A stretch of 64,000 bases of DNA from Hyaloraphidium curvatum (GCA_025558095.1 JAIVFI010000004.1:496001-560000); one strand, 5' to 3'. Numbered from the stretch's first letter, positions 11,089 through 22,924 are shown. Notes: a model not told the origin generated them from the letters alone. A program made the numbers and translations.

Positions 11089-12600
11089 TCAAATCTCCAG
11101 CGCGAATCCAATCCCGACCTTGCCGGCACCACCCTGCCCCTTCGAGTAGTCCATTTCGCCAGTGAGCTGCAGAGCAAGCGTTGAGAACCAGGAGACAATC
11201 GCCGAGCAATTAAAGGCGAACCCAACTGACCTGCAAAGTCAATCCCTGCGCCATGCGTTCCTCCATCACCGTCTGCACTTTCCCGTGCGTGTCGACGCTG
11301 CCGCGAATCGTGGCGAAGATCGTGTCGACCTTGAAACCAACGGTCGCAACGGCCTCGCGCCTCCCGCCCCCAATCAGGGCCTGGATCTCGGAGCCCAACT
11401 CAGCGCGCTGGTTCAGGCGGTGGTAGTAGGATGCGTGGAGGATGCCCGCCGCGGGCTGGTAGGTTGCAGTGAAGGTGTAGGAGGGGTCCAGGGGCATCGG
11501 CGGCGGCATGCCCGGCGGCGGAGGGGGTAGCTCCTTGATCACCGACGGCTTCCCCGAGTAACGGGCGACGAGCGAGATCGTCTGCTCCTCCACCTCCGGC
11601 GTCGGCTTCTGCAGCAGAAACTCGCCGCCGAGGGCAAGGTTCTGGGTCACGGACTGCAGGTAGGAGGCGACGAAGATGCCCGTGAAGGTCGAGTTGTACC
11701 ATTTGCCGAAGCCGCTCTGGGGCTTCCCTTTGGAGAAGGAAGGCGGCAGGTCGATGGGATTCGGATTGACGACCTTCACGTTGAGGGAAAAGTCCGACCC
11801 GACGTAGTCGTGCTCCACTTGGAGCATCGAGTTGCCTCCGGCCGGGGCCAGCTGGGCCTGGAACTTCGTGGTGGATTGGCGTTTGGGAGCCGGCGGCGCC
11901 GCCGGCGGCATCAGCTGGCCCGGATTGTCCGGGTCCTCGACCGGCTGCGGCATCGGGGGCTGCTCGAACCAGTTGTAGTTGACCCGCGCGTTCAGGGTGG
12001 CATCGCTATCGATCTGCCCCTGCAAGAAGACCTGTGAAATGCAGAAGCGATCGCAGATCAGGGCGCCGGGATTCAAAGAGGTGGAAGAGCCCTCCACATA
12101 CGCGATCGCCGACGTACACCGTGCTGAAGTTGTACATGTTCGGGTACTGCTGCGACGCCCAGGAGAGCGAATGCGCAACTTGAAAGTTGGGCGACAGCAG
12201 AGACGTGAGCTCGACTTTGCCGCCATCGAACGAGTACAGCGACGGGAGCAGGCCTGGTAACGTCGACAGCGGAAGCAGAGGCGCTGCCGTGGTCAGGCGA
12301 TGGTTTCGCCAACTGTAGGCGGAGGGACCGACCTCGGACTTCCCGGTGCAGGTTCTCAAAGCTGCCCGGCGACGGCAGATTGAGGCGCTCGCGGATGTGT
12401 GCGAAGCGGTCGATGTAGCTCCACAGCCCCGACGACGCGCGTTTCGGGGCCGATACGGCGGATCCGGCAGAGGCGGCGCCGCTTCCCGTCGAGAGCCCAG
12501 ATTTGCCGCCGCCGAGCAAATCCGAAGCGGAGACGCCGCCGTACGCCGGAGGCGCGCGGCCCGCATCAGGGACTAGCAGCCCTTCGCCCTTGGACGCCAT
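11089..12600 (-). CDS. TOM40: Mitochondrial import receptor Tom40 (beta-barrel)
   Basis: Four exons encode 432 aa: 12600-12333, 12253-12102, 12031-11231 and 11166-11089. It forms the outer-membrane protein-conducting channel. Seen: a Gly/Ala/Pro-rich N-terminus, PGSFENLHREV, FDGGKVELTSLLSPNFQVAH, TLNARVNYNW, DYVGSDFSLNVKVVNPNP, QNLALGGEFLLQKP, SYTFTATYQPAAGILHASYY, then the terminal strand LTGEMDYSKGQGGAGKVGIG ending FALEI. The last strand is supplied by a separate 78-nt exon; without it the frame would end in a non-family sequence. Two Pro-rich loops (near residues 190 and 320) are longer than usual. The start is the ATG at 12600. Tail-to-tail with RNA14: the two stop codons are only 38 bp apart. 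Confidence 0.88.
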
Positions 12601-13282
12601 CGCCACGTCCGGTTGCGTCGCGGCGCCGGACTATTTAGAAAACGATGCGCCGCAAACCCTTTCCTTTCAACAAACACAATGCGACACAGCTCGGACTCTG
12701 ACGCTCTGCTGATGAAGCTCCTCGTTTTCCGTCGCCGAGATTCACATCGCTCTTAAAAACTCGCCCGCGAACGTCGTGAGACCTGAGCTGGGCGCGTCCT
12801 GGAGAGCGAGACATGTCCAGCCCGCGAAAAACCACGCGGCGCGAGCCAACGAGCGAACTTGGCTCGCTGGCGGCATCCACTAAATGGATGTCGTCTTTCA
12901 GATGTGTATTCGGTCGTGATGGCGCCGACAACTGGATGCTGGTCCTCATCGATGCGAGAGTGATCCATCAGACCAAACCACACAGCTAGATAATAGATCT
13001 GCAGTCGATGCTTTGTTTTCAACCATTTCCTCGAACTTTTCCGTGGTTCGCCGCCGTATTTCGATTCGTTGGTGCAAGAAGGCCCGGGCGGGGAGCCGAA
13101 GGTCAGTCCGGCCAAACCCACACCACACCTCGCACGCCGCTTTCCAGCCGCATCGAGGCCCGCTCGCCCAACGATTGCTTGCTGAAACTCGGCTACGTTG
13201 AAGCCGCATCGCGTTCCGCCCGACGTCGCGTCGCTAGCTGTCGACCATCGCGTGAAGCCTTCGTTTCCCAACCGCCAGCACA
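12601..13282. other. Intergenic, divergent promoters of TOM40 and the GYF gene
   Basis: 682 bp with no reading frame of coding character; the long minus-strand frame crossing it has no recognisable domain and continues antisense into the GYF gene. The region is relatively AT-richer than its neighbours (for example around 12,640-12,780 and 12,990-13,080). No TATA box, repeat or RNA gene is apparent. Confidence 0.5.
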
Positions 13283-16200
13283 ATGTCGCTCTCGTTCGGA
13301 CCCACATGGTAAGCTTGCGGCGGATGCAGAACGATGCGCTCGGGTACCGTCCGCGGCAGCGGGCTTCGTGGTGGCCGGGTGCGGCACCGTGTCTTCCCCG
13401 GTTTTGTTGGTCCTTTCCGAAGAGCTTCCGGCACTGATGCGCGCTCTCGGCAGGATGAGGAAAGCTCCGGTTCCCGGCTCGAGAGAAGCATCGGACACGG
13501 CGGGCCCGCCCAATCCGTGGAGCGCGGGGAGCGGTCTCAACAAGGGGAGCGTTTCGCCGACGAAGCACGCGTCGGGTGCTGCAGGGTCTGCACCGCCGCC
13601 CTGGTCGCGGGCGCCGAGGGAAGCCCATCAGGCCCCGCCGATTGCGAACGGCGTGCTGGAAGGGGGCTCTGCGGACGGACCGGAGCCGCTGTCGAAGGAG
13701 CCGCGCAGGTACCCGCGGGAGTTTCTTCTGAAGTTCTACGACCCGTCTCGGCCGGCACCGGAGGGCATGGAGAGGATGGAAGCTATCCTTGCCGAGCAGG
13801 AGCAAGAGGCGAAAGTAGGCATTGGGCCGGGCCCCTCTGCCGAACAGCTGGTAACTGTCTGCCTCCCACAATAGCAAGCTGCTGCGGAAGGCCGAAGGTA
13901 TCCGCGGGAAGGAAGCTTCAGCAGCACCAGGGGCGATCGCGACAAAGAGTTCGGGGCCAGATCCATGCCTCGCGGATTCGGTCGTCCCTCGGAGAGGCGT
14001 AAGTGTCGTCTGTGCTGCTTCGGCGGTCGCACTCGTTCACTTCCGACTCAGAAGGCGAAGACGACGGCTCGGGCTACCGACGTGGCAATGCACGAGACTC
14101 GGATCTGTGGGATACGCCAACTGCCGGATCCGGAGGCGGTAGCTTTGGCACGGATGGTGCTTTCAAGGCCCCGGGCTCCATCGGTTCCGAAAAAGCTGCC
14201 CCTTGGTCTATGAAGTCTCACGATGCCGGAGCGGCCAAGCTCGAAGCAGATAGGGAAGCTTTCCGTCAGCAAGCATCGAAGGCGAGTTTCTGTTTGCGAA
14301 ACTAGATTGGGTCGCTGAGGCTTCGAAACAGGCCGGTTCGCCGGGCGAGAAGGTTGCTATACCGTTGCCAACGTCGCCTACGAGGAAGTATGCAGGGGAA
14401 CCCGGCCAGCTGTCGGCTGCAGAGCCGAGTCCGAGCACGGACCGCGCACGGATCGTTGCTGCGGGGACGTCTGATCAGGGCATCCAGGCTCCTGTTGCAG
14501 TGTCGACTGTGGAGCAAGGAGGCCCACCGCCTCTTCCGGCCGATCAGTTGACGGATATGTTTGCTCGCGTCTCTCTTCCTGTCACGACATCGGCCGGGTT
14601 CGGACTGGCGCCTAGCGGTACCGCAAGAACCTCCGCGCTTACCACGGATATTCTGGCGTCGGATCCCCTGATGGGACTCGGCGGAATGCGATCAGCGCAG
14701 TTCCCTGGAGCTGGCGGCACTTTCGGTGCCCTTGAAACGCCCGGCATGCGGTCCGCGGCGTCCATGCAGTTCGGTGGCGTTGGAACGGACCTGCGTGGAC
14801 TTGGTGGTATCGGCGGTATCGGTTCCTTGGGCGCGGTGGACCTTTCTTTTGGGAATCCCGGGAGCCGAACTGTCGCGGAGCAACGGGCGGGCATGGTGAC
14901 GCAGATGCCGACTGTGCCGGCCCCCTTTGCGGTGCCTCGCCCGGAGATCGCGCCCCCCAAATGGGTCTACAGAGATCCTCAGGGACAAATTCAAGGTGCG
15001 TTGGCGAATGTGCTGTCTTAATGTTCGAGCTCACAGACTCTTCCTTCCATGCAGGGCCTTTCTCGCATCTCGAGATGCAGGAATGGTACAGCAACGGTTA
15101 CTTCGATCTGGCACTACCCATCAAGCATGCCGATGCGCCCGGTTTCGAGCCTTTGGCCCGTTTCCTCCAGCGGTACGGTGAAGTGACTCCGTTCAAGGAC
15201 GAAGCGGATGAATTCGTTCGCCGGGTGAGTTGGGTTTACCGATTGCTGTTCGTTTGCTGACCCTCTGCTCTGTCAAAGGTGCAAGCACAGCGTACCTTGG
15301 TGCCTGCGACAACCTTGGCAGGTCCGGCCGATTCTTTGTTCAATCCGTTTGGTGCCAACTCGATCGGAACGGGCCAACCTACCGTGTTGGATCAGTTGTC
15401 CGCGAATCGCGGGGTCGGGCTGCTGCAAAACCCGATGCACCCTGGAATCGGACTGCCAAACGCCTTGGGGCCGATGTCGACCGTCGGTGCAGCCGGTGTG
15501 TCCGCGCGCGCCTGGCCCGACGCAGCGCTCGGATCGCCCATCGCGCACACGGCGGCCGGCTGGCCGCCGGCGAACCTTGCGGGCAATCAGGTCGCGGACT
15601 TGGCTGCTCTTGCTGCCTCTGGTGCGCTCAGTCAGGACGCACTGCTTCTTCTGTTGCAGCAGCTTCAACAGCAGCAGCAGCTCATCGACCAGCTCAAGCA
15701 GCAGGAACTGCAGCAACGCCAGGCGACCTCGACGCCGGGAATTGAGACGCTCACCCCCGCGCCTGCTCCGCAAAAGACGGAGGAAGTCGGTGCCGGTGGT
15801 CCGACTTTCAGCCTCTTTGGCGAGAGCGCCCCGGTTGCGCCGATTCAGGCAATCGCCGCCGCCGGTGAAGCCGAGCTCCTCCGCCCTGGTTCCCCCGTCG
15901 AAGTTCCCGAGATCAAAGAGGCTTCTGGAGCCGTCACCAGCCAACCCGCTGCTTCGGCTGCGCCGGTGACGGAGTCGGGGATTGGCGCAGATGTCGACCA
16001 AGCACCGAGCGTGATTGCTGCAGGCCAAAGCAGAACCCAGGCCGCGGTCGATGCTGTTCCGGGAGACAAGGACAAGAAGAGGCCCTCGGGCAGTAAGAAG
16101 AAGTCCGCCACCCCTTCTGCGCAGGCTGTGGAAGCGGGGAAGGCCGCGGAACTTGCCGCCAACGAATCGGTGCAACTGGACGACGAATCCAAGAAGGCAC

Positions 16201-17227
16201 CGTGGGACGCGAAGCAGGGGCCGACGACCCCCAGCCTGAAGGAAATCCAGGAGATGGAGGAGAAGGAGAGGGAAAAGCAGCGCAAGCGCAAGGAGCAGGT
16301 TTCGAAAGCGCAGCTTGCGGAGGAGGTCGCGAAGGCCCAGGCGGAACAGGAAGCCGCCGCGGCGGTAGCCGCCAGGCTTCAGCAGTCGCAGGCGGCTTGG
16401 ACGGCGCCGAGAGGCAAGAAGCTCTCCATGGCAGAAATCATGGCGGAGGAGGAACGGCGAGAGAAGGAGCGGAAGGCGAAGCTTGAGGCGCAGCGCTCGG
16501 CTGCGGCCCAGTCCGGCCTGGCGCCGGAAACGTGGTCGACCACGCGCCGTTTTGCTGACGCTGTTGGCGCGCCTGCGCCGGGGCCGGCAGGAGCATGGAG
16601 CGGAGTTCGCCCCATGAGCATTCCCGGGGCCGCGGTGGTGCGGCCTGCGGTTGTCATCCCTCAGGCTCCCGCCGCCAAGGCGGGCCCGGCGACGCCCGGC
16701 CCGCCGCCCCAGGGCACCCCGACCGATCAGTCGCAGAGCGACTGGCAAGTTGTCGGAAAGGCGGCCGGAGCTCAGCCCTCTGCAAAGACTGGCCCAGCTG
16801 GCGGCGTTTCGGCCCCTGCATCTCGGCCTGGGAACGCCGGGGCCGCGAAGGAGAAGGAGAAAGGGCCTTCGGAGGAGTTCATGAAGTGGTGCCGGACGGC
16901 TCTGAAGCCGCTCATGTCCGGCGGCCCGGTGAACGGTGGGATCCTTGCCGCCTGATGGCTGTCTGGGCGCCGCTGACGTGTTCCCGTGCAGCCGACGAGT
17001 TTGTCGCCATGCTCCTTTCCTTCTCCGTCAACGACACCGCCACGGTTACCATGGTCTGCGAGGACACTCTGGGTTTCACAACCGCCATCGACCCGCGGAA
17101 GTTCGCCGCGGAATTTATCAGCCGGCGCAAAGCAGATGTCGGCATGGCGCCAGCAGCCAAGTCCGGGACCGGCCTCGAGGGGTTTGAAACCGTCGGACGT
17201 GCGCAGAAAGGCAGCAAGAAGAAGTGA
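13283..17227 (+). CDS. GYF-domain translation regulator (GIGYF/Smy2-like)
   Basis: Preferred model, eight exons and about 1158 aa: 13283-13308, 13454-13814, 13875-13998, 14052-14264, 14306-14995, 15055-15224, 15279-16935 and 16992-17227. It starts MSLSFGPTW, as fungal GYF proteins do. A canonical eIF4E-binding-like motif YPREFLL lies near residue 85. The GYF domain is at 14953-15224: WVYRDPQGQIQGPFSHLEMQ, then EWYSNGYFDLALPI, which binds Pro-rich ligands. A long charged coiled region (EEKEREKQRKRKEQ, 16255 on) and a conserved C-terminal helical segment ADEFVAMLLSFSVND followed by AEFISRRKAD complete it. GIGYF/Smy2 proteins repress translation and recruit decay factors. Weak spots: the 60-nt intron at 13815-13874 was chosen over an implausible 24-nt one, and the frame changes between 14260 and 14306, where only a 41-nt intron (14265-14305) fits; an indel is possible. 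Confidence 0.85.
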
Positions 17228-17268
17228 TCTCTGATGTATTGAGGAGATCAATTTCATCCATTGGCGAC

Positions 17269-19921
17269 TCAGCGGCCGCTTTGGATCGTGATTTGGAGGT
17301 TGAAAAAGGAGCACCAGAGCATGAGGAACATCCCTGAAGCCGCCAGGACAGCCCGCACCACGAACAGAGGCAGAATCTCGGAAGCCGGGATCGTTATCTC
17401 TCCCTTGCTCCGTCGTTGGATCCACGCCAGGGTACCCATTACAAGCTGGGTCAGAAGGGGAATTGCAAAGAACTGGGCGAACGTCGACGGGAGAGCTACC
17501 ATCCTCATGAAGAAGGGGAGGCGATTGCTTCCGAGCGTGAGGAAGTACGCCGGCCCCAGGGAACGTATCAGGGCAAAGGCGCCAACGAATGCAGTGTTCA
17601 TCAATGCAAGCCCTGCTGCGAGCTGCGGCACGTATTCGTTGTCGTAGGGATTCGAAGCCGGATCAACCGGGTCCGGTCCCGGACCTGCCGGTCTTTGGGC
17701 CTCCGGTGCGGGCTGCGGGGGTTCGGCGGGGCGGTCTTCGGCAACTTTCGTCGGCGCTTTCCTCCGGCGAGCGCTGCCGGCTCCATCGACAGCGGTGGAG
17801 CTCCCGGTGGCATCCGTGGTCCCGCCGGCCAGCTCCGATTCCGTCTCCTTCTTCTCGTCCGCGGCCGCTGCGCCCTTGCGCCGCGCCCACCATCGCACGA
17901 TCCCGGGGAGTGCAAACGCGGCATAGGCTACTTGTAAACCAAGCGCGGGAAGCACGAGCGAGCTGATGGTGCCGTAGTTTTCGTAAAACGACGGCCGGTC
18001 GTACGTGGCAAAAGCGCTGAAACCCTGGTCAAAGAAGATGTACCGAACTGTGCCGTTGGCTGCCCGACCGAAAGCGACGCGAGGATCATTCCGCAGAAGC
18101 TGCGCCGACAGGTCCGCATCGAAAGCCGCGCCAGGTTCCCGCGGCACGACCCGGAAAAGATCCTTTGCTCCTTCCTCATCGACAGGCACCAGCTTCACTG
18201 CCGTCGATGCCCATCCAAGGTTCGACAAAGCGCTCCCCGTCATGTCCTCCAGAACCAGCGAATCGCCCTCCGCCACCACGCGCACTTGCCGCCGCAGCTG
18301 CATATCGAGCAGGAGATACTCCACGTTCATGTACGCGCGCCGTGCATGGGCAAACACGCCTTCGAATTCGTGCAGGTTGATGTTTTCGGGCGGAGCGCTT
18401 TGGGGAGGAATGGCCCTGCCAGAGGCAATCGAAGGATCCACAAAGCGCTGGAGGAAGCTCGCCACCACGTTGTACTTGAATGCACCTTCCGCACTTGAGG
18501 GGAAGCAAGAAGTCAGAGGACCATCGCAATCCTCGCCACGTACTCACTCTGTTGCCTCCACTCGAGGAATGTTGAAAAAGAGCCCGACGTTCTTCTCGGG
18601 CACAATGCCGCAGAACGATTTTGCGTACAAGTAGTCTCCGGCATGAGAAACAAGCGTAGCGTCGTCGGAAATCTCAAACAGCTGCCAAGACAGGCCGGCA
18701 GAAGCCCGCAGACCAGGGTGATTGCGGAAGTGCGGCCGCCGCATGAGCTCGACATCATCCTGCGGTAGAACACCGTTCGCGGCAGGCGGTGCAAGGTGGA
18801 AAGTCATGTACTTGGCCATGTCGGCAGCGGTGCTGAAGACATGGGGTCGCGTCAGGCTTGCTGGGTTTTGGCCCCAGCGACAACCCACGTAACAACGTTG
18901 CCTGCGGCCACGGCCCGCAAGTGGATCGAAGGGGTCAAGCTCCACCCGTCTTCTTGCCGAATGTGGCCCCGAGCAAGCGCAAGTTTGCCGGCCGCCAGCT
19001 TCTTGGCCACGGGATCCTCGGCATTCTCAGGGAGCATGGTTGTATCCGCCATATCCAGAGGATCGAAAACCACGCGCCGCACGTAATCGGGAAACGACTC
19101 GTTGTGGAGCAGTTTTTCCGTCGCCAAAGCAGCCAGAGCGATGCCTGGATAATGGGTTGGTACTGCGCATCCCGTCCGTTAGAACAGAATGCTCCCACCA
19201 TGGTTGGAATAGGCATACGCTTCCTTGGGGTGCCGCACGCGGCTGGGGAACGGTTCGAACGCCTCAATCTCGTTCGCCTAGCCGCAGGCGAGCGCGAATA
19301 GGACGCAATCAGTCAAACTCGGGAGAATAGGCAGCAGTCGCACCTGACTGGGATCACGGGCAAACAACCCCATCAGTTTGTCTTCAAACCCAGCAGAGTG
19401 GGTCAGAAGGTCCACAAAGGTCACGGGCCCCGAAGGGACGTAGGAGTAGACCGGTTTGCCGTCGATGCTGACGTCGTTGGAGACGATCGGCGGGACGTCG
19501 GCGTCGAGGTCCCAGATGATGCCGTCTCGGCGGGCCCGCATGATCGCGGTTCCCGTCATCGTCTTGCTTATCGACGCGATGTTGACCAGGGTAGTCTTCG
19601 GGTCGAATGGTGTCTTTGCCACCGCGTCCGAGTAGCCGACGCTGGAAGTTGCGCCGCCAGGTCACCCGAGTCCTGGGCACGTTGGAAACCCAGAAAGACC
19701 ACATACCCGCCCAAGTAGACTGTCTTTCCGCCACTGACGATGGCGATAGCGGCGCCGGGGATCTCTCCCCTCTTGAACGCGGCCCCGAACGTCTCCTCGA
19801 CATACTCCTTCGCGCTCTCCGGTGTGAGAGGCCGCGCTTCCCGCGCGAACGCGACATTTCCGGCGAGGAGCAGCAGGAAGATGGCGGCCATGCCGACGAG
19901 GCGGCCATGGAGCTGCGCCAT
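17269..19921 (-). CDS. Secreted/membrane class-C beta-lactamase-like serine hydrolase
   Basis: Six exons give 785 aa: 19921-19707, 19641-19344, 19277-19199, 19144-18889, 18832-18548 and 18493-17269. A clear signal peptide (MAQLHGRLVGMAAIFLLLL..A) precedes a serine hydrolase of the beta-lactamase/PBP (MEROPS S12) fold. The SxxK catalytic motif is SISK in LVNIASISKTMTG, the YxN motif is YSN in AYAYSNHGIALAAL, and HAG in LVSHAGDY stands where KTG/HxG is expected. The final exon adds a ~350-residue C-terminal part with several predicted membrane helices (LVLPALGLQVAYAAFALPGI, LAAGLALMNTAFVGAFALIR, ILPLFVVRAVLAASGMFLML) separated by a Pro-rich linker, an architecture seen in bacterial esterase/PBP-like hydrolases. 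Substrate is unknown; a true beta-lactamase role is not implied. Bacterial ancestry is plausible but the five local-type introns show long residence. The stop is 41 bp from that of the GYF gene, tail-to-tail. Confidence 0.85.
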
Positions 19922-20322
19922 GGTTATCGCTTTGTGGCCCGGACGCGTGCCTCCCACGCGGCCTTTTGTCCTCCGTCCATGTTTGCCCCTGCAATCGTTG
20001 CCCCTCTGGCCGCCCTCACCGGCCGTCTGGTTGAAACCTGTGAGAGACCTATGAGAGGCCTTTGCAGATGTGCTTTGGCTCTGCGACCTTTAGCCAGCAC
20101 GGCCACGGAAGATCGGTGACGTGCCCGATCACGACAGGAGTGCTGCCCTAGCTCAACTCCAAGCCGGACGATCTGTTTCTTTTGAATTCTTTTGGCATGG
20201 AAAGAAGGCGGTGCTTCAGTCCGAGGGACAAGATCGCGGTCTTCACACTTGCCACTGACAGATCAACAGTGGACCACAGGGACCATTAGAGAAGTCCGAG
20301 CTCGCGGCGGGCTTAGCCCCTC
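19922..20322. other. Intergenic, divergent promoters of the S12 hydrolase and MATE genes
   Basis: 401 bp between two outward-facing starts. No coding frame, repeat or TATA box stands out. Confidence 0.5.
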
Positions 20323-22119
20323 ATGGAGAGTGGCGAAAGCGCGACTGCAAATGGAGAATTTGACGCACGGGGGAGCCCCAACGAAACGACTCCGCTGGTG
20401 GGAGACACGCAGTCGGAGTGCTCAGACTCGGACAGTTCCAGGGATGAATCTGCCGCAGAGGAGACCCGGGAGCTCCTGTCCTTCACGTTGCCCGTCAGCG
20501 CTGCTTACCTGCTCAGTTATTTGGCGCAGGCGACGTCTATGGTATTCCTCGGACATTTGGGGGCGATGGAGCTTGCCGCCGGCTGTTTGGCAATCACCTT
20601 CGGAAACGTGGCCGGTTTCTCCATGTTGATCGGCCTCGCGACCGCTGCGGACACGCTATGCGCGCAGGCGTGGACGATGAAATCGGACGATCCGCATGCC
20701 GTCGGGGAGATCCTCCAACAGTCGCTGCTCGTCATGTTCGTGGCCTGCGTCCCGACTTGCCTCGCCTTCTGGTTCGCAGGGCCGATCCTGCTGGCCCTCG
20801 GCCAGGACAAAGATGTCGTGGCGCTCGCATCGGAGTTTCTTAGGATTCTGATCCCGGCTGTGCCGGCTTTCGGGGCCTTCGAATCGATCAAGAGGTTTCT
20901 GCAATCGCAAGGCGTCGCTTCTGCCTATACGGCGGTCATCTTTGCCACCACAATCCTGAACGTGCCCTTGACGTACGTGCTCGTGTGGCGGGCTTTGGGC
21001 TTCGTCGGGGCACCCATAGCGATAGCCGCCGTCGCCTGGGCTAATCTGCTGCTGATCCTCCTCTACGCCCGGTTCGTGGACGGCGCGCAGGGATTCGGCG
21101 GATGGTCGCGGGAGGCGGTGCGGTGGAGGGCCCTCAAGGCCTATCTGAAGCTGGCGCTTCCCGGCGTCCTACAGGTGGCCTCGGAGTGGTGGACCTTCGA
21201 GGTGCTGGCCATCATGGCCGGTCTATTGGGAAGCAGGGAACTCGCGGTGCAGAGCGTCGTCACGACCATAACGTCCTTGATATTCATGCTGCCGCTTGGA
21301 CTCAGCGTCTCGACGACCACTCGGGTTGCGCAGAAGCTCGGGGCGAACCGACCGCAGAGAAGCCAGATGGCGTCCCTCTGCGGCCTGGGTCTCGGATCCG
21401 CATTCGGACTGGTCGCCATGGCCGTGCTGCTCGTGTTCAGGCATCAGCTGGGCGGCCTTCTTACCTCCGATCCCGATGTCATTGCGGCGGTCGGCGATGT
21501 GCTGTTGGTTGCCGCCTTTTACGAGCTCGCTGACGCCATCAACTGCGTGGCAGCCGGTGTCCTTCGCGGCGTCGCTGCGACCGGATACGCAGCTGCGGCC
21601 GCCTTTGTCGGCTACTACGTCGTCGGGCTGCCTCTCTCGGGCGTGCTGGCATTCGGGCCCCCGGCATTGGGGCTCCGCGGGATATGGATCGGGATTACGG
21701 GAGGGATTGCCCTTTCCATGACGCTGCAGCTTGCCGCCATCTCGACGATCGACTTTGAGGCCGAGGTTCTGCGGACCAAGAAGCGGCTTTTGGTTGGGGA
21801 GAAGCCGTCCGCCCTCTTCAGCCCGGGTTTGGGCTCGACCATCCTCCGCAACGGCCACTCGGGCTTTTCCGCGGACCTGAACTTCACCTTCCGATCCCAG
21901 GCGAGCATCGACGAAATTGCAGCGGCCGCGGCGGCGGCGTTCCGCGACCCGGGCGCGCCGTCGATTCGCATCACCCGCACCGAGCCTGTGCCGACGGACC
22001 GGATTCTGACACGGACGGCGGCTTCAAGATTCACGGCGTCGCCGCTCGTGTCGCCGACGCTCTTTGGGTGGGCATCCTTCAAGAGCAGGATGGAGGCGGG
22101 GGCGCCGAATGACGTGTAA
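20323..22119 (+). CDS. MATE-family multidrug/toxin extrusion transporter
   Basis: Single exon, 598 aa. After a ~45-residue acidic/Ser-rich cytosolic N-terminus come about twelve hydrophobic helices in the two-times-six MATE arrangement: LLSFTLPVSAAYLLSYLAQA, MVFLGHLGAMELAAGCLA, LATAADTLCAQAWT (the conserved tail of helix 2), IKRFLQSQGVASAYTA (the MATE FLQSQ motif), then the second half with GVLQVASEWWTFEVLAIMAG, RVAQKLGANRPQRSQ and AAGVLRGVAATGYAA. Family members export cationic drugs and metabolites by H+ or Na+ antiport at the plasma or vacuolar membrane. The C-terminal 100 residues are a Ser/Arg-rich tail. It lacks introns, unlike most neighbours, which could reflect recent retroposition or transfer, or chance. 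Confidence 0.92.
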   Translation: MESGESATANGEFDARGSPNETTPLVGDTQSECSDSDSSRDESAAEETRELLSFTLPVSAAYLLSYLAQATSMVFLGHLGAMELAAGCLAITFGNVAGFSMLIGLATAADTLCAQAWTMKSDDPHAVGEILQQSLLVMFVACVPTCLAFWFAGPILLALGQDKDVVALASEFLRILIPAVPAFGAFESIKRFLQSQGVASAYTAVIFATTILNVPLTYVLVWRALGFVGAPIAIAAVAWANLLLILLYARFVDGAQGFGGWSREAVRWRALKAYLKLALPGVLQVASEWWTFEVLAIMAGLLGSRELAVQSVVTTITSLIFMLPLGLSVSTTTRVAQKLGANRPQRSQMASLCGLGLGSAFGLVAMAVLLVFRHQLGGLLTSDPDVIAAVGDVLLVAAFYELADAINCVAAGVLRGVAATGYAAAAAFVGYYVVGLPLSGVLAFGPPALGLRGIWIGITGGIALSMTLQLAAISTIDFEAEVLRTKKRLLVGEKPSALFSPGLGSTILRNGHSGFSADLNFTFRSQASIDEIAAAAAAAFRDPGAPSIRITRTEPVPTDRILTRTAASRFTASPLVSPTLFGWASFKSRMEAGAPNDV

Positions 22120-22924
22120 ATCCATCCAAAAGAACACTATGTCACCCGCGCTCAATGATCGGGACCGTTGCTCTTCGAATGGATTTGGGGCCCGCTCTCT
22201 AGGTCCACTAGCGAACGAGCGGCGCCAGGGGAGACATGCCGCGTGTCAGGGACGGACCGACAGGGGATCGACACGCCGCTGCATCAGGCCCCGAAGTGGT
22301 TACCTCCCGTCTTGTGCTTCATGTACAAGTGTCGTGATGGGCCGGAAAGTCGGCCCCGATCTCGTTTCTCGTTCTCCGATCTGACTCGACTGCAAGCGGC
22401 AACGCGGAAGGTGCCGATTCCCGGTGCGGGCTTGGCCCGAACTGCCCCGCCTAGATGTGCATTAATCAGAGTCGCCCCGAATAACACCGTGGCGTCTTTC
22501 CTAGTGGAAGTGGATCGGCGGGGAACGACCGGAAGGATGTTTCGAATCGGGCCGGCCATGTTGCCGAAGGCCCTTTTTCGTTCCCATCATCACGTGTTTC
22601 TCCTTCACACGGTGTTCTCGCCATCCCGACGCCCTCACAGGTTCGTGTCCGCCCCGCGGGGAGTGGTGCGGCTACGTGAAGTACGGCAGCGCGGGGCGTC
22701 ATCGGGGGAAGGGCCGCAACGGCCTGCGGGCTGCTCCCCGAGGCTCCGCGGTCCGGCCCGGCCGGCTGCTTGTCCGCCGTTCAACGCGTTCGCCCCGCCT
22801 TGGGCGTGCGGCTTTCGGTGCAGGCCGGCTGCCTTGTGCTCTGCGTGCCGCGCCGCCGTGTTGCGGCTTGCCCCGCCCCGTTGCGACCGGTGCCTGACCA
22901 TCCCGTAGAGAACTCGCATCGAAG
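22120..22924. other. 805-bp gap, upstream region of the fumarate reductase gene
   Basis: Co-oriented genes flank this interval, so it holds the MATE 3' end and the fumarate reductase promoter and leader. A 247-codon open frame (22168-22908) has no recognisable domain and a composition typical of GC-driven chance frames. Nothing else is seen. Confidence 0.45.

Noticed and set aside
12753-13877. 374-codon minus-strand open frame
   Set aside because: No recognisable domain, crosses the GYF start and first intron, and has no plausible start context.
15273-16748. 491-codon minus-strand open frame antisense to the GYF gene
   Set aside because: Arg/Leu/Gly-biased sequence with no domain; a shadow of the well-supported plus-strand coding exon in GC-rich DNA.
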